Below the pieces are notes generated by a model. The model did no database searches, was not told the origin of the DNA, and saw nothing but the letters and a program-made list of their open reading frames with translations. From assembly GCA_013152075.1 (NCBI GenBank), contig JAADHD010000284.1:1-15125 (forward strand): a DNA stretch of 15,125 nt, in the 5' to 3' direction. A program made the position numbers and the translations under genes. Source of the stretch: Verrucomicrobiota bacterium. Its GTDB lineage: Bacteria; Verrucomicrobiota; Verrucomicrobiia; Verrucomicrobiales; DEV007. Position 1 is the first letter of the stretch; each line of letters starts with the position of its first letter. Positions 8,177-14,587 of this stretch are shown piece by piece.

Positions 8177-8205
8177 CCATTCGCGTTTATTCGCGTCCAT
8201 TGGCG
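8177..8205 (+). repeat. Dispersed intergenic repeat (CGCGTTTATTCGCG type), copy 1
   Basis: CCATTCGCGTTTATTCGCG (8177-8195), followed by TCCATTGGCG, is an internally repetitive string built on CATTCGCG-like units. A second copy at 10924-10942 matches 18 of its first 19 positions. Similar strings are common in intergenic DNA of Verrucomicrobia (from memory, not checked here). This copy lies 36 bp upstream of the start of the 8242 gene, so it would be in its 5' untranslated region. Confidence 0.55.
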
Positions 8206-8241
8206 CTTCTCTTAAATATTAAGCCTCACCCCAAACCCATC

Positions 8242-9735
8242 ATGACCGATTTCACCCGACGCGACACTCTCAAACAAATGACCGTGGTCGGCACGGCCGC
8301 ACTGGCCAGCCACTTGCCCAAAGGTTTTGCTGCGACTACGGAAAAACCAATGCCCGGCATCATCACCGATGAAAATGCCAAACCCGGCACTCGTGACTGG
8401 ATGTTAAAAAACACCAAGATCGATCCTGAGACCAAATACCGCTGCCCCTGGGTGGAAGGTTATGCATCCAAAGCCAGTGTTCGAGCAGGTGAATCCATTT
8501 CCTTTCATGTCAGCACCCACGAAGACTCTCCTTTCACCATCGATCTGTATCGGCTCGGATATTACCAGGGCAAAGGCGGACGCCTGATGAAACAACTTGG
8601 ATCCTTCGACGGAAAAACCCAGGAGGATCCCCCTATCGGCGAAAAACGCGTGCGCGTCTGCGACTGGAGCGCCTGCACTGAACTAACCATTCCTGAAGAT
8701 TGGCTCAGCGGTGTTTATGTGGGAAAAATCACCGAATCAAAATCAGGCATCCAGAGTTACATCACTTTCATCATCCGCGATGACCGCAAGGCAGACTATC
8801 TATTCCAATGCAGCGACAACACCTGGCATGCCTACAATCGCTGGCCATCGCAATTTTCCCTCTATGACAATGGCGAGCACAAATGGTTCTGGGGCAAGGA
8901 CGTACAGGTCAGTTACCGCCGCCCCTACAACTGTCAGATCGTGGACGCGCCACTCTCGACCGGGTCGGGCGAATTTTTCCTCTGGGAATTCCCCTTCGCT
9001 TACTGGATGGAATCCCTGGGTTACGACCTGACTTACGTTTCCAATATGGACACCCATAACGACGCGGAGGGACTGAAGCGAGCCAAAGGTTTCCTCAGCA
9101 TCGGCCACGATGAGTACTGGACGATCGAAATGTACAACAACATCAAACAGGCGATTGATGAAGGCCTCAACGTCGGCTTTTTCTCCGGCAATGCAGTTTG
9201 CGGAAAAATTGTTCTCGACGAAAAGATCCGCGCCTTCGAGCGTATTGGTGTGTTTGGGCCTCCTGGGGGAACGCGAGAGTTCCAGCAAATGAAAACTCTC
9301 GAACACGTGCCGCCCTACGGAAACGCATTAATGGGCGCACATAGCACCGGCCCGGTCACCGGCGGAGCGGACTGGGTCTGCAGCAAACCGGATCACTGGA
9401 TCTATAACGACACCGGAATGAAACAGGATGAACGCATTCCCGGCATCATCGGTTGGGAATGGCACGGTGACCCCGCCGACATCCCTGGCCTGGAAATCGT
9501 CGCAACCGATGCCACTCAAAGCTCCCCAGGAAAAAACAATGGCGGCATCTACACCGCCACGGTCTATCCCGGCCCTAAAGACAATTTTGTTTTCAACGCC
9601 TCCACCCGCTGGTGGGCCGACGGCCTCAGTGCTCCGCCAGGCTACGTGCGCCCCAAAGCCTACACCGCTCCCCAAGGACCCGACGCTCGAATCCAGCAGA
9701 TCACCAAAAACATCCTGAACCGGATGGTGGTATAG
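8242..9735 (+). CDS. Tat-exported N,N-dimethylformamidase beta-subunit-like protein
   Basis: A 497-residue protein from the ATG at 8242. A longer frame from a TTG at 8200 would add 14 residues in front of the signal and is unlikely. The N-terminus has a twin-arginine motif (TRRDTLKQM) followed by a hydrophobic stretch ending near GFAA, so export is in folded form, often with a metal cofactor. The body resembles the large (beta) subunit domain of N,N-dimethylformamidase: an Ig-like N-terminal part (SFHVSTHEDSPFTIDLYRLG), then CSDNTWHAYNRWP, SFAYWMESLGYDL-like and KGFLSIGHDEYWT (HDEYW at 289-293). In dimethylformamidase a mononuclear iron is held by two Tyr and one Glu; Tyr292 is a candidate ligand by position in this motif. 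No small alpha-subunit gene is adjacent. The reaction is probably amide or C-N hydrolysis, but the substrate is unknown. It is divergent from the heme dehydrogenase. Confidence 0.82.
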   Translation: MTDFTRRDTLKQMTVVGTAALASHLPKGFAATTEKPMPGIITDENAKPGTRDWMLKNTKIDPETKYRCPWVEGYASKASVRAGESISFHVSTHEDSPFTIDLYRLGYYQGKGGRLMKQLGSFDGKTQEDPPIGEKRVRVCDWSACTELTIPEDWLSGVYVGKITESKSGIQSYITFIIRDDRKADYLFQCSDNTWHAYNRWPSQFSLYDNGEHKWFWGKDVQVSYRRPYNCQIVDAPLSTGSGEFFLWEFPFAYWMESLGYDLTYVSNMDTHNDAEGLKRAKGFLSIGHDEYWTIEMYNNIKQAIDEGLNVGFFSGNAVCGKIVLDEKIRAFERIGVFGPPGGTREFQQMKTLEHVPPYGNALMGAHSTGPVTGGADWVCSKPDHWIYNDTGMKQDERIPGIIGWEWHGDPADIPGLEIVATDATQSSPGKNNGGIYTATVYPGPKDNFVFNASTRWWADGLSAPPGYVRPKAYTAPQGPDARIQQITKNILNRMVV

Positions 9736-9759
9736 CATAATCAAGAGCAGATAATTTAA

Positions 9760-9792
9760 ACCACAGAGGACACCGAGTTACACAGAGACAGA
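9760..9792 (+). repeat. Dispersed CCACAGAGG-type intergenic repeat
   Basis: ACCACAGAGGA (9760-9770) is followed by related CACCGAG and CACAGAGACAGA units, a degenerate tandem of CACAGAG-like blocks. It begins 24 nt after the stop of the DMFase-like gene. The first 11 bp recur inverted at 9908-9918. Strings of this type are known to me as dispersed repeats in Verrucomicrobia and some other phyla; their function is not established. The rest of 9736-10003 holds no gene or motif I can name. Confidence 0.55.
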
Positions 9793-9907
9793 AATAGAGA
9801 AGACTAGGTATTTTTAATAGAGATAGAATTTTGAAGGCGCATAGAAACGATAGATCTCATCATTCCCTTCAACCCCCTCTTCCTCCCTATTTAAGACTAC
9901 GCCATCT

Positions 9908-9918
9908 TCCTCTGTGGT
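9908..9918 (-). repeat. Inverted partner of the CCACAGAGG repeat
   Basis: TCCTCTGTGGT is the exact reverse complement of ACCACAGAGGA at 9760-9770. The two arms enclose 137 bp and could mark the ends of a small non-coding element or pair as a long hairpin in RNA. Confidence 0.5.
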
Positions 9919-10003
9919 GTGATTCCCTCTTGCAATCAACCCGTAGCTATTACCCCTTTAAACGCTGGACAAGTGACGCGAATCGTTTTCCTTGTGCCAA
10001 CGC

Positions 10004-10519
10004 ATGAAAGCCTATCAAATTTTTCAAAACATGTCTCCCGAGCTCGCCACGGAGATCTTTTCCTATCTTCGCAGCGACGAAAAAGAAACCTTTCAGGGAT
10101 TGGTAGGCTCACTGGCCGAACAGCGGAAACTACGACCCATTTTCATCCTGAAAAAAACGCCCGCCGACCAGATCGCATGGTTGTGCAAAACCGCTCATCT
10201 CAAATTCGCCGACGGCGTGGATGAACATGTGCTACAGATCTGGCTACTAAACAAACAACGCGCACTTTTAATCAGCTTCCTCGATTCAATGGGAATCAAA
10301 CACGACGGGGAAGGCTCGGTCGATCAACTCCCGGACGAGCTCGATGCAGACAAGCTCAAAAAAACCGCCGACCTGCTGCTCGAAGACAACTCTGAAGAAA
10401 TCGTCAAAATTTACCTGCACGTCTTCCAACTTCAAAAACAAGATGGATGGCCCACTCTCGGCGAACTGCTGGAAAAGGATGATCGCCTCTGTTTTACTTC
10501 CGCAGAAACCTCCGCTTAA
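10004..10519 (+). CDS. Hypothetical protein, helical, soluble
   Basis: A 171-residue protein counted from the ATG at 10004; a TTG at 9992 would add four residues and is less likely. It has no signal peptide or membrane segment, and is rich in Leu, Glu and Lys with predicted helices throughout (MKAYQIFQNMSPELATEIFS, then KKTADLLLEDNSEEIVKIYL). I recognise no domain. It is followed 20 nt later by another small soluble gene on the same strand, so the two probably form an operon. The upstream 268 bp contain the CCACAGAGG repeats. Codon use matches the neighbours, which supports a real gene. Function unknown. Confidence 0.75.
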   Translation: MKAYQIFQNMSPELATEIFSYLRSDEKETFQGLVGSLAEQRKLRPIFILKKTPADQIAWLCKTAHLKFADGVDEHVLQIWLLNKQRALLISFLDSMGIKHDGEGSVDQLPDELDADKLKKTADLLLEDNSEEIVKIYLHVFQLQKQDGWPTLGELLEKDDRLCFTSAETSA

Positions 10520-10539
10520 TCGACTTACTTTTATTACTC

Positions 10540-10818
10540 ATGAAAAGCGCCTACGAACTCGCGATGGAAAAGTTGGACAAAACCAGCCCACAACCCAAGC
10601 TCACTGACGAACAACGAAAAGTGATCGCTGAAATCGACGGTAAGTTCAAAGCCAAGATCGCAGAAAAAGAAATGTTTCTTGGCGACCAAATCACCAAGGC
10701 CACGAAAGCCGGTCAATTCGACCAAATCCCGCCCCTGGAAGAACAACGCACCCGCGAGCTCCAACGCCTGCGCAGCGAATGCGAATCAGAGAAGGAGAAG
10801 GTGCATTCTGGAGAGTGA
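10540..10818 (+). CDS. Small hypothetical charged helical protein
   Basis: A 92-residue, highly charged protein (MKSAYELAMEKLDKTSPQPK...) with no signal peptide. From about residue 22 onwards it looks like one long helix or coiled coil (EQRKVIAEIDGKFKAKIAEK; later RTRELQRLRSECESEKEKVH). It starts 20 nt after the preceding gene's stop and probably shares its transcript. The start at 10540 is the only ATG before the conserved-looking SAYELAMEKL. I recall similar short proteins in Verrucomicrobia annotated only as hypothetical. It may be a small scaffold or regulator, but nothing visible proves a role. Confidence 0.7.
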   Translation: MKSAYELAMEKLDKTSPQPKLTDEQRKVIAEIDGKFKAKIAEKEMFLGDQITKATKAGQFDQIPPLEEQRTRELQRLRSECESEKEKVHSGE

Positions 10819-10861
10819 GTGAAACTCTCAATCTCATCCAAACCTTCCTACAAGCCGTTAA

Positions 10862-10894
10862 TGTATAGCCACTTCTTACAAGGAAGGCCATACA
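10862..10894. terminator. Strong interrupted hairpin between convergent genes
   Basis: TGTATAGCC (10862-10870) pairs with GGCCATACA (10886-10894) at 8 of 9 positions. Inside it TTCTT (10873-10877) pairs with AGGAA (10881-10885, one G-T pair), leaving a 3-nt loop. It lies 44 nt after the stop at 10818 and 40 nt after the dtd stop on the other strand, the right place for a bidirectional terminator. There is no strong T run. Confidence 0.45.
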
Positions 10895-10923
10895 GTATGA
10901 ACAAGTAAGGAACTTCATTTTTT

Positions 10924-10942
10924 CCATTCACGTTTATTCGCG
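10924..10942 (-). repeat. Dispersed CGCGAATAAACG-type repeat, copy 2, overlapping the dtd stop
   Basis: On the minus strand this reads CGCGAATAAACGTGAATGG. It matches the 8177-8195 copy at 18 of 19 positions. It overlaps the last codons of dtd: the repeat's CGC-GAA-TAA supplies the final Arg, Glu and the stop codon. Confidence 0.55.
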
Positions 10943-11389
10943 GTTCCTCGAATCAATACTGATCGTCACCGGCCCGTCATTGACCAGACTGACCTTCATC
11001 ATGGCTCCGAACACCCCCGTCGCGACTCGTTCCTCTCCCAGTTCATTTTCCATCGCCGCCACGAATGCTTCATACAGCGGAACCGCCTGCTCTGGCCTTG
11101 CCGCTTTTATAAACGAAGGCCTGGTTCCTTTTTTTACCTGCGCGTGCAAGGTGAATTGGCTCACCACCAGCGCGCTCCCGCCGACATCAAGCAACGACCG
11201 GTTCATTTTTTCCGCATCGTCCTCAAACAAGCGCAATTGGCATATTTTTCGCGCCAGCCATTCGACATCGCATTCATCATCGGTCGATTCAATTCCCAGT
11301 AAAATCAACAGTCCCTCACCAATTTGCCCCACAGTCTCCGAATCAACCTCTACCCCAGCTTCGCTCACACGTTGTAAAATCACTCTCAT
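10934..11389 (-). CDS. dtd: D-aminoacyl-tRNA deacylase
   Basis: DTD removes D-amino acids (and glycine from tRNA-Ala) wrongly attached to tRNA, a chiral proofreading step of translation in the cytoplasm. The 151-residue protein has the family start MRVILQRVSEAGVEVDSE, the catalytic-site strand ALVVSQFTLHAQVKKGTRPS with the SQFTL motif, and the second signature VFGAMMKVSLVNDGPVT containing the Gly-cis-Pro (GP) motif that excludes L-amino acids. Both signatures are intact. The length is a few residues above the usual ~145 because the C-terminal tail after VTISID runs into a dispersed repeat that provides the last residues and the stop. It is convergent with the 10540 gene and divergent from the exported toroid protein (74 bp between starts). 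Confidence 0.97.
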   Translation of the reverse strand: MRVILQRVSEAGVEVDSETVGQIGEGLLILLGIESTDDECDVEWLARKICQLRLFEDDAEKMNRSLLDVGGSALVVSQFTLHAQVKKGTRPSFIKAARPEQAVPLYEAFVAAMENELGEERVATGVFGAMMKVSLVNDGPVTISIDSRNRE

Positions 11390-11445
11390 CTCAAGTCACC
11401 ATAAAGCGAGTAAGCGCCTTTGCCAAAACTCTGCTTTAAAAATTC

Positions 11446-11462
11446 GCCTGCCTGTGACAGGC
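11446..11462 (+). promoter_or_regulatory. Hairpin at the translation start of the toroid protein
   Basis: GCCTG (11446-11450) and CAGGC (11458-11462) form a 5-bp stem with a 7-nt loop ending one base before the ATG at 11464. It could mask that start, or it may mean that translation begins at the in-frame ATG at 11476. No Shine-Dalgarno sequence is visible for either. Confidence 0.25.
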
Positions 11463-11463
11463 T

Positions 11464-12675
11464 ATGCCTATCCACATGGCACCCCCCTCTAGCAGTTTCA
11501 TTCTGACCACTCTCTTCGCAGCTCTTTGTGTGACGAGTAACTACGGAAAAGATGCGCCTCCCACGAAAACAAAAAACCACCATAAAGACCCGGTCATTCA
11601 CTCCGCCACGGACATTGAAAATGCAATTGATCGGGGTGTGGCGTTTTTGCTCAAAGATCAAAACATAACCGGCTCATGGGGCTCGCCACATAATTCCAAA
11701 GGGCTCAACATTTATGCCCCCAATCCGATCGCTTCGCATAAAGCCTACCGGGCAGCGGTCACCGCGATGTGCGTCAGCGCCCTGATCGAATCCGGTCACC
11801 CCGCCAAATCCCCCGAAGCCCTAAAAGCGCTCGAACGCGGTGAAGCCTGGCTGATGGAAGAACTGCCAAAGGTCAGACGCGCCACCCCCGATGTGATGTA
11901 CAATGTATGGGCTCACAGCTACGGGATTCAAGCTCTCGTTCACATGCACAAACGGGCAAAAGCCGCCGACCAGAAAGAAAAAATCAAAGATATCGAGCAG
12001 CTCATTCTCAACCAGATCGATCGCTTGCAGCGCTACGAATCGATAGACGGTGGCTGGGGTTATTACGACTTTCGAGCCGGCACCAAAAGACCAGCCTCCA
12101 GCAGTATTAGTTTCACCACCGCCACCACTCTGGTTGCCCTTCATGAAGCCAAACAAATCGGCATCGCAGTGCCCGATAAACTCGTCAATCGAGCCATTAA
12201 ATCTATTGGCAGACAGCGCAAAAATGACAACTCTTACCTGTATGGTGAATATTTAAAAATGCGCCCACTCTATGGCATCAATCGTCCCGCTGGCAGCCTG
12301 GGACGCTCCCAGGCCTGCAACATCGCCCTGCGCTACTGGGGTGATAAAACGATCACCGACGAGGTGCTCGTCACCTGGCTCGAACGACTCCGTGATCGCA
12401 ACGGATGGTTGTCCATCGGCCGCAAAAGGCCCGTGCCACACGAATCATGGTTCGCGATCGCTGGTTATTTTTTCTATTTTGGCCACTACTATGCCAGTCT
12501 CTGTGTAGAAGACCTACCACCGGAAAAATCCACCGCACTTAAAAACGATCTCGCCCACATCATTTTATCACTTCAGGAAAAAGACGGCGACTGGTGGGAC
12601 TTCCCTCTCTACAACTACCACCGCCAATACGGCACCGCTTTTTCCATCATGACTCTGTCGCGCTGCCTTCCGTGA
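11464..12675 (+). CDS. Exported prenyltransferase/squalene-cyclase-like alpha/alpha-toroid protein
   Basis: A 403-residue protein (399 if it starts at the ATG at 11476). A hydrophobic N-terminal segment (SSFILTTLFAALCVTS) acts as signal peptide, so the domain lies outside the cytoplasm. The body has several QW-like repeats of the terpenoid cyclase/prenyltransferase toroid fold: KDQNITGSWGS, SIDGGWGYYDF and LQEKDGDWWDFPLYNYHRQY. The helices between them are Ala-rich (YRAAVTAMCVSALIE; SFTTATTLVALHEA). I see no DxDD or DxxDD motif, so it is unlikely to be a true terpene cyclase. Exported proteins of this kind are frequent in Verrucomicrobia and Planctomycetes and have unknown roles. Its 3' end is where the downstream kinase gene probably ended before the cassette insertion. 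Confidence 0.8.
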   Translation: MPIHMAPPSSSFILTTLFAALCVTSNYGKDAPPTKTKNHHKDPVIHSATDIENAIDRGVAFLLKDQNITGSWGSPHNSKGLNIYAPNPIASHKAYRAAVTAMCVSALIESGHPAKSPEALKALERGEAWLMEELPKVRRATPDVMYNVWAHSYGIQALVHMHKRAKAADQKEKIKDIEQLILNQIDRLQRYESIDGGWGYYDFRAGTKRPASSSISFTTATTLVALHEAKQIGIAVPDKLVNRAIKSIGRQRKNDNSYLYGEYLKMRPLYGINRPAGSLGRSQACNIALRYWGDKTITDEVLVTWLERLRDRNGWLSIGRKRPVPHESWFAIAGYFFYFGHYYASLCVEDLPPEKSTALKNDLAHIILSLQEKDGDWWDFPLYNYHRQYGTAFSIMTLSRCLP

Positions 12676-12691
12676 GGAGCGGCGGAACACC

Positions 12692-12724
12692 CAGCACCGA
12701 TCCCACCACGCGGATCAAATCCTG
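12692..12724. repeat. Left direct repeat flanking the restriction-modification cassette
   Basis: Bases 12696-12724 (ACCGATCCCACCACGCGGAT through CAAATCCTG) are identical to 14595-14623; with one mismatch the match extends to 33 bp (12692-12724 against 14591-14623). Read on the minus strand this copy encodes QDLIRVVGSV in the kinase frame, then continues LGVPPLLTEGSATES to a TGA inside the 3' end of the toroid gene. It therefore looks like the displaced original end of the kinase gene. Confidence 0.9.
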
Positions 12725-12757
12725 GGATTCTCTACCCGAATACAGTTGTTAAAAAAT

Positions 12758-13564
12758 CTACTTTTTGGAGGACGCAATCTTTTTTACAAGTTTTGGCCAA
12801 TCAGTTTCAACTTCACTCCCAACAAACAAATGATCGATTAGACCCTGTTGGTGTAAGTCGATAAAACGCAGTAAATCCGATTTACGATGTTCCCACTGCT
12901 CCTTACCATCGACAAAAACAATATGTTCGATATGCGCCCCACTTGTCGCTTCAAACATCCTCAACTCAAGCCCAACTAAATGGCATTCATAGACGGCATC
13001 GCTCATTTTACTGCCGCCTTTAGTTTTACCCCAATATTCTTTGATTTCCCAAATCGCCCGAGGATTTTCCAAAGAAGGTATAGCTCCATCAAGATTTCTG
13101 GCACTGACATGAAGACCCTGATCCGAAAACCAAATAGCCCGGCGCTGTGGATCAAGATTAACATCCACTCCCTCTGATTTACAAACTTTAGCTGCTACAC
13201 CAGACACCGCAGCAATGAGCGTCTTGGAAGATTGATGATGCGATTGATTTTTGGTGGCTGTTTTGCCTACCAAAAACTTCATCTTTCTGCAGTAAGCTAA
13301 GGCGCCTTCTTCCAAACGCAGAATCCCCAAAGCACTTACAAGTAAGCTTTTTGAATCTGTTATATATAGCTCCAGCATATCGATGAGTTGTGGATCGATT
13401 GGAAATTTGGTTGTTTGCTTCGGCAGACCGGTTTCATTTTTCAAACTACCTAGAAAGTCAGCGATACTATCCTCGCCTCGTAGCCTGAGAGATCTATAAT
13501 AGCGAACTAGGCTCCAAAATTCGTGAGACCATTTTAATTCAGAATAGCGTGAGATACGTTTCAT
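12758..13564 (-). CDS. Putative type II restriction endonuclease, PD-(D/E)xK type
   Basis: A 268-residue soluble protein encoded divergently from a Dam-type methyltransferase, the usual arrangement for a restriction enzyme. A nuclease-like core is visible: strand and metal-binding Asp in SARNLDGAIPSL (D159), then AIWEIKEYWG with E173-x-K175, which fits the D...(D/E)xK signature. A second helical and strand segment follows (YECHLVGLELRMFE, then IEHIVFVDGKEQW). The N-terminal about 100 residues are helical and could be the DNA-recognition part. I do not recognise the family (it is not obviously DpnII or EcoRV-like). The coding DNA is AT-richer than the flanks, which suggests recent acquisition. 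Alternative: another nuclease tied to methylation. The start at 13564 is the only good ATG. Confidence 0.68.
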   Translation of the reverse strand: MKRISRYSELKWSHEFWSLVRYYRSLRLRGEDSIADFLGSLKNETGLPKQTTKFPIDPQLIDMLELYITDSKSLLVSALGILRLEEGALAYCRKMKFLVGKTATKNQSHHQSSKTLIAAVSGVAAKVCKSEGVDVNLDPQRRAIWFSDQGLHVSARNLDGAIPSLENPRAIWEIKEYWGKTKGGSKMSDAVYECHLVGLELRMFEATSGAHIEHIVFVDGKEQWEHRKSDLLRFIDLHQQGLIDHLFVGSEVETDWPKLVKKIASSKK

Positions 13565-13599
13565 AAGAATCGACTACAATAAAGTTTGGATGGCGAGGT

Positions 13600-13629
13600 T
13601 TGAAAAAATGTTCATATGAACATCATATT
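13600..13629 (+). promoter_or_regulatory. Candidate promoter with palindromic operator in the spacer
   Basis: TTGAAA (13600-13605) and CATATT (13624-13629) are 18 bp apart and point to the methyltransferase gene, whose ATG is 39 bp downstream of the -10-like box. The spacer holds a perfect 16-bp palindrome, ATGTTCATATGAACAT (13608-13623), which fills nearly all of it. A repressor or the methyltransferase itself could bind here and control the divergent pair. No separate controller protein gene is seen. Confidence 0.45.
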
Positions 13630-13668
13630 CATCTTGATCTATAGCTACTTCTATGTTTCACTTATCAT

Positions 13669-14535
13669 ATGGTCAGGTTCAAGAATAATATTGGCCCATT
13701 CATCAAGTGGGTGGGAGGAAAACAAAGCATTGCCGACCAGTTGCTAGCATTTTTCCCTAAAGAATTCGATTGTCTTTACGAACCATTTGTTGGCGGTGGT
13801 AGCATTTTTATGGCCACCGAATGGAAAAATGCCGCGATTTCGGACGTGAATGGCTGGCTAATCGATACCTACAAAGCCATTCGTGACGACTGGAAACAAG
13901 TTGCCGATCTCCTTGATAACATGCCAAATGAAAAGCCATTCTTTCTAGAGCTACGCACCAAACATCCTAACGATTACACCACACACTTCGAGCGTGCCGC
14001 TGCCTTCATCTACCTCAATAAAACTTGCTTTCGCGGACTCTTCAGAGTGAACAAAAAAGGATTTTTTAATGTACCTTACGGTGAATACAACCGACGCTAC
14101 TACGACCCAGGAAACCTTAAGCGTGTAGGTGAAATTCTCTCTAAGGTGGAAATTTTTCAAGGCGATTTCGAACTCTGTCTCTCAAATGCAACCGAAAAGG
14201 ATTTTGTCTATTTCGATCCTCCTTACTACAAACTCGGAGGCCACTCAGACTTCAACCGTTACACCCCCGACCAGTTTAAAGAGGCGGAGCATCTACGCTT
14301 AGCGGCCCTCTGCCGCGAGCTTGACCAACGAAATATTCGATGGGCGGTTTCAAACAGTGACACTCCTTTCACACGAGAACTATTCCAAGGCTTCTATGCC
14401 ACACCAGTGAGTGCACGAAGAGAAATTAATTTGAACCCTAAAGCTAGAAACATCCAAGAGCTGTTATTTACAAATTATAAGGTCCAAACAAGAACTGTAG
14501 AACTGCTTGAGCAAGGAGAATTGGTACTAGCGTAA
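13669..14535 (+). CDS. Dam-type (D12 class) DNA adenine N6-methyltransferase
   Basis: A 288-residue methyltransferase that transfers a methyl group from S-adenosylmethionine to adenine N6 in DNA. Alpha-class motif order is intact: motif X GPFIKWVGGK (9-18), the AdoMet-binding motif I EPFVGGGS (38-45), motif II SDVN (58-61), the family stretch NKTCFRGLFRVNKKGFFNVP, and the catalytic DPPY (183-186) in DFVYFDPPYY. C-terminal SNSD and a late ARNIQELLFTNY segment are also typical. Relatives methylate GATC or GATATC, so a GATC-containing site is likely but unproven. With the divergent nuclease-like gene (104-bp gap) it forms a probable type II restriction-modification pair; a lone regulatory Dam is less likely because of the flanking repeats and base composition. 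Confidence 0.95.
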   Translation: MVRFKNNIGPFIKWVGGKQSIADQLLAFFPKEFDCLYEPFVGGGSIFMATEWKNAAISDVNGWLIDTYKAIRDDWKQVADLLDNMPNEKPFFLELRTKHPNDYTTHFERAAAFIYLNKTCFRGLFRVNKKGFFNVPYGEYNRRYYDPGNLKRVGEILSKVEIFQGDFELCLSNATEKDFVYFDPPYYKLGGHSDFNRYTPDQFKEAEHLRLAALCRELDQRNIRWAVSNSDTPFTRELFQGFYATPVSARREINLNPKARNIQELLFTNYKVQTRTVELLEQGELVLA

Positions 14536-14567
14536 TTGGGGGGGAGTGTGCAACTAAAGATTCCCAA
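14536..14567 (+). terminator. Candidate terminator hairpin of the methyltransferase gene
   Basis: TTGGGGG (14536-14542) can pair with TTCCCAA (14561-14567) using two G-T pairs, just after the stop at 14535. The loop is long (18 nt) and no T tract follows, so this is weak. Confidence 0.22.
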
Positions 14568-14587
14568 ATAAAACAAAGTTAGGGCTG

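Noticed and set aside
8800..9306. 168-residue minus-strand frame inside the formamidase-like gene
   Set aside because: Antisense shadow of a strongly supported gene; no recognisable motif.
9736..9918. CRISPR array, suggested by repeated CACAGAG units
   Set aside because: Units are short, degenerate and without regular spacers, and no cas gene is nearby.
10980..11492. 170-residue plus-strand frame opposite dtd
   Set aside because: Ser/Thr-rich antisense shadow of dtd, whose two signature motifs are intact on the other strand.
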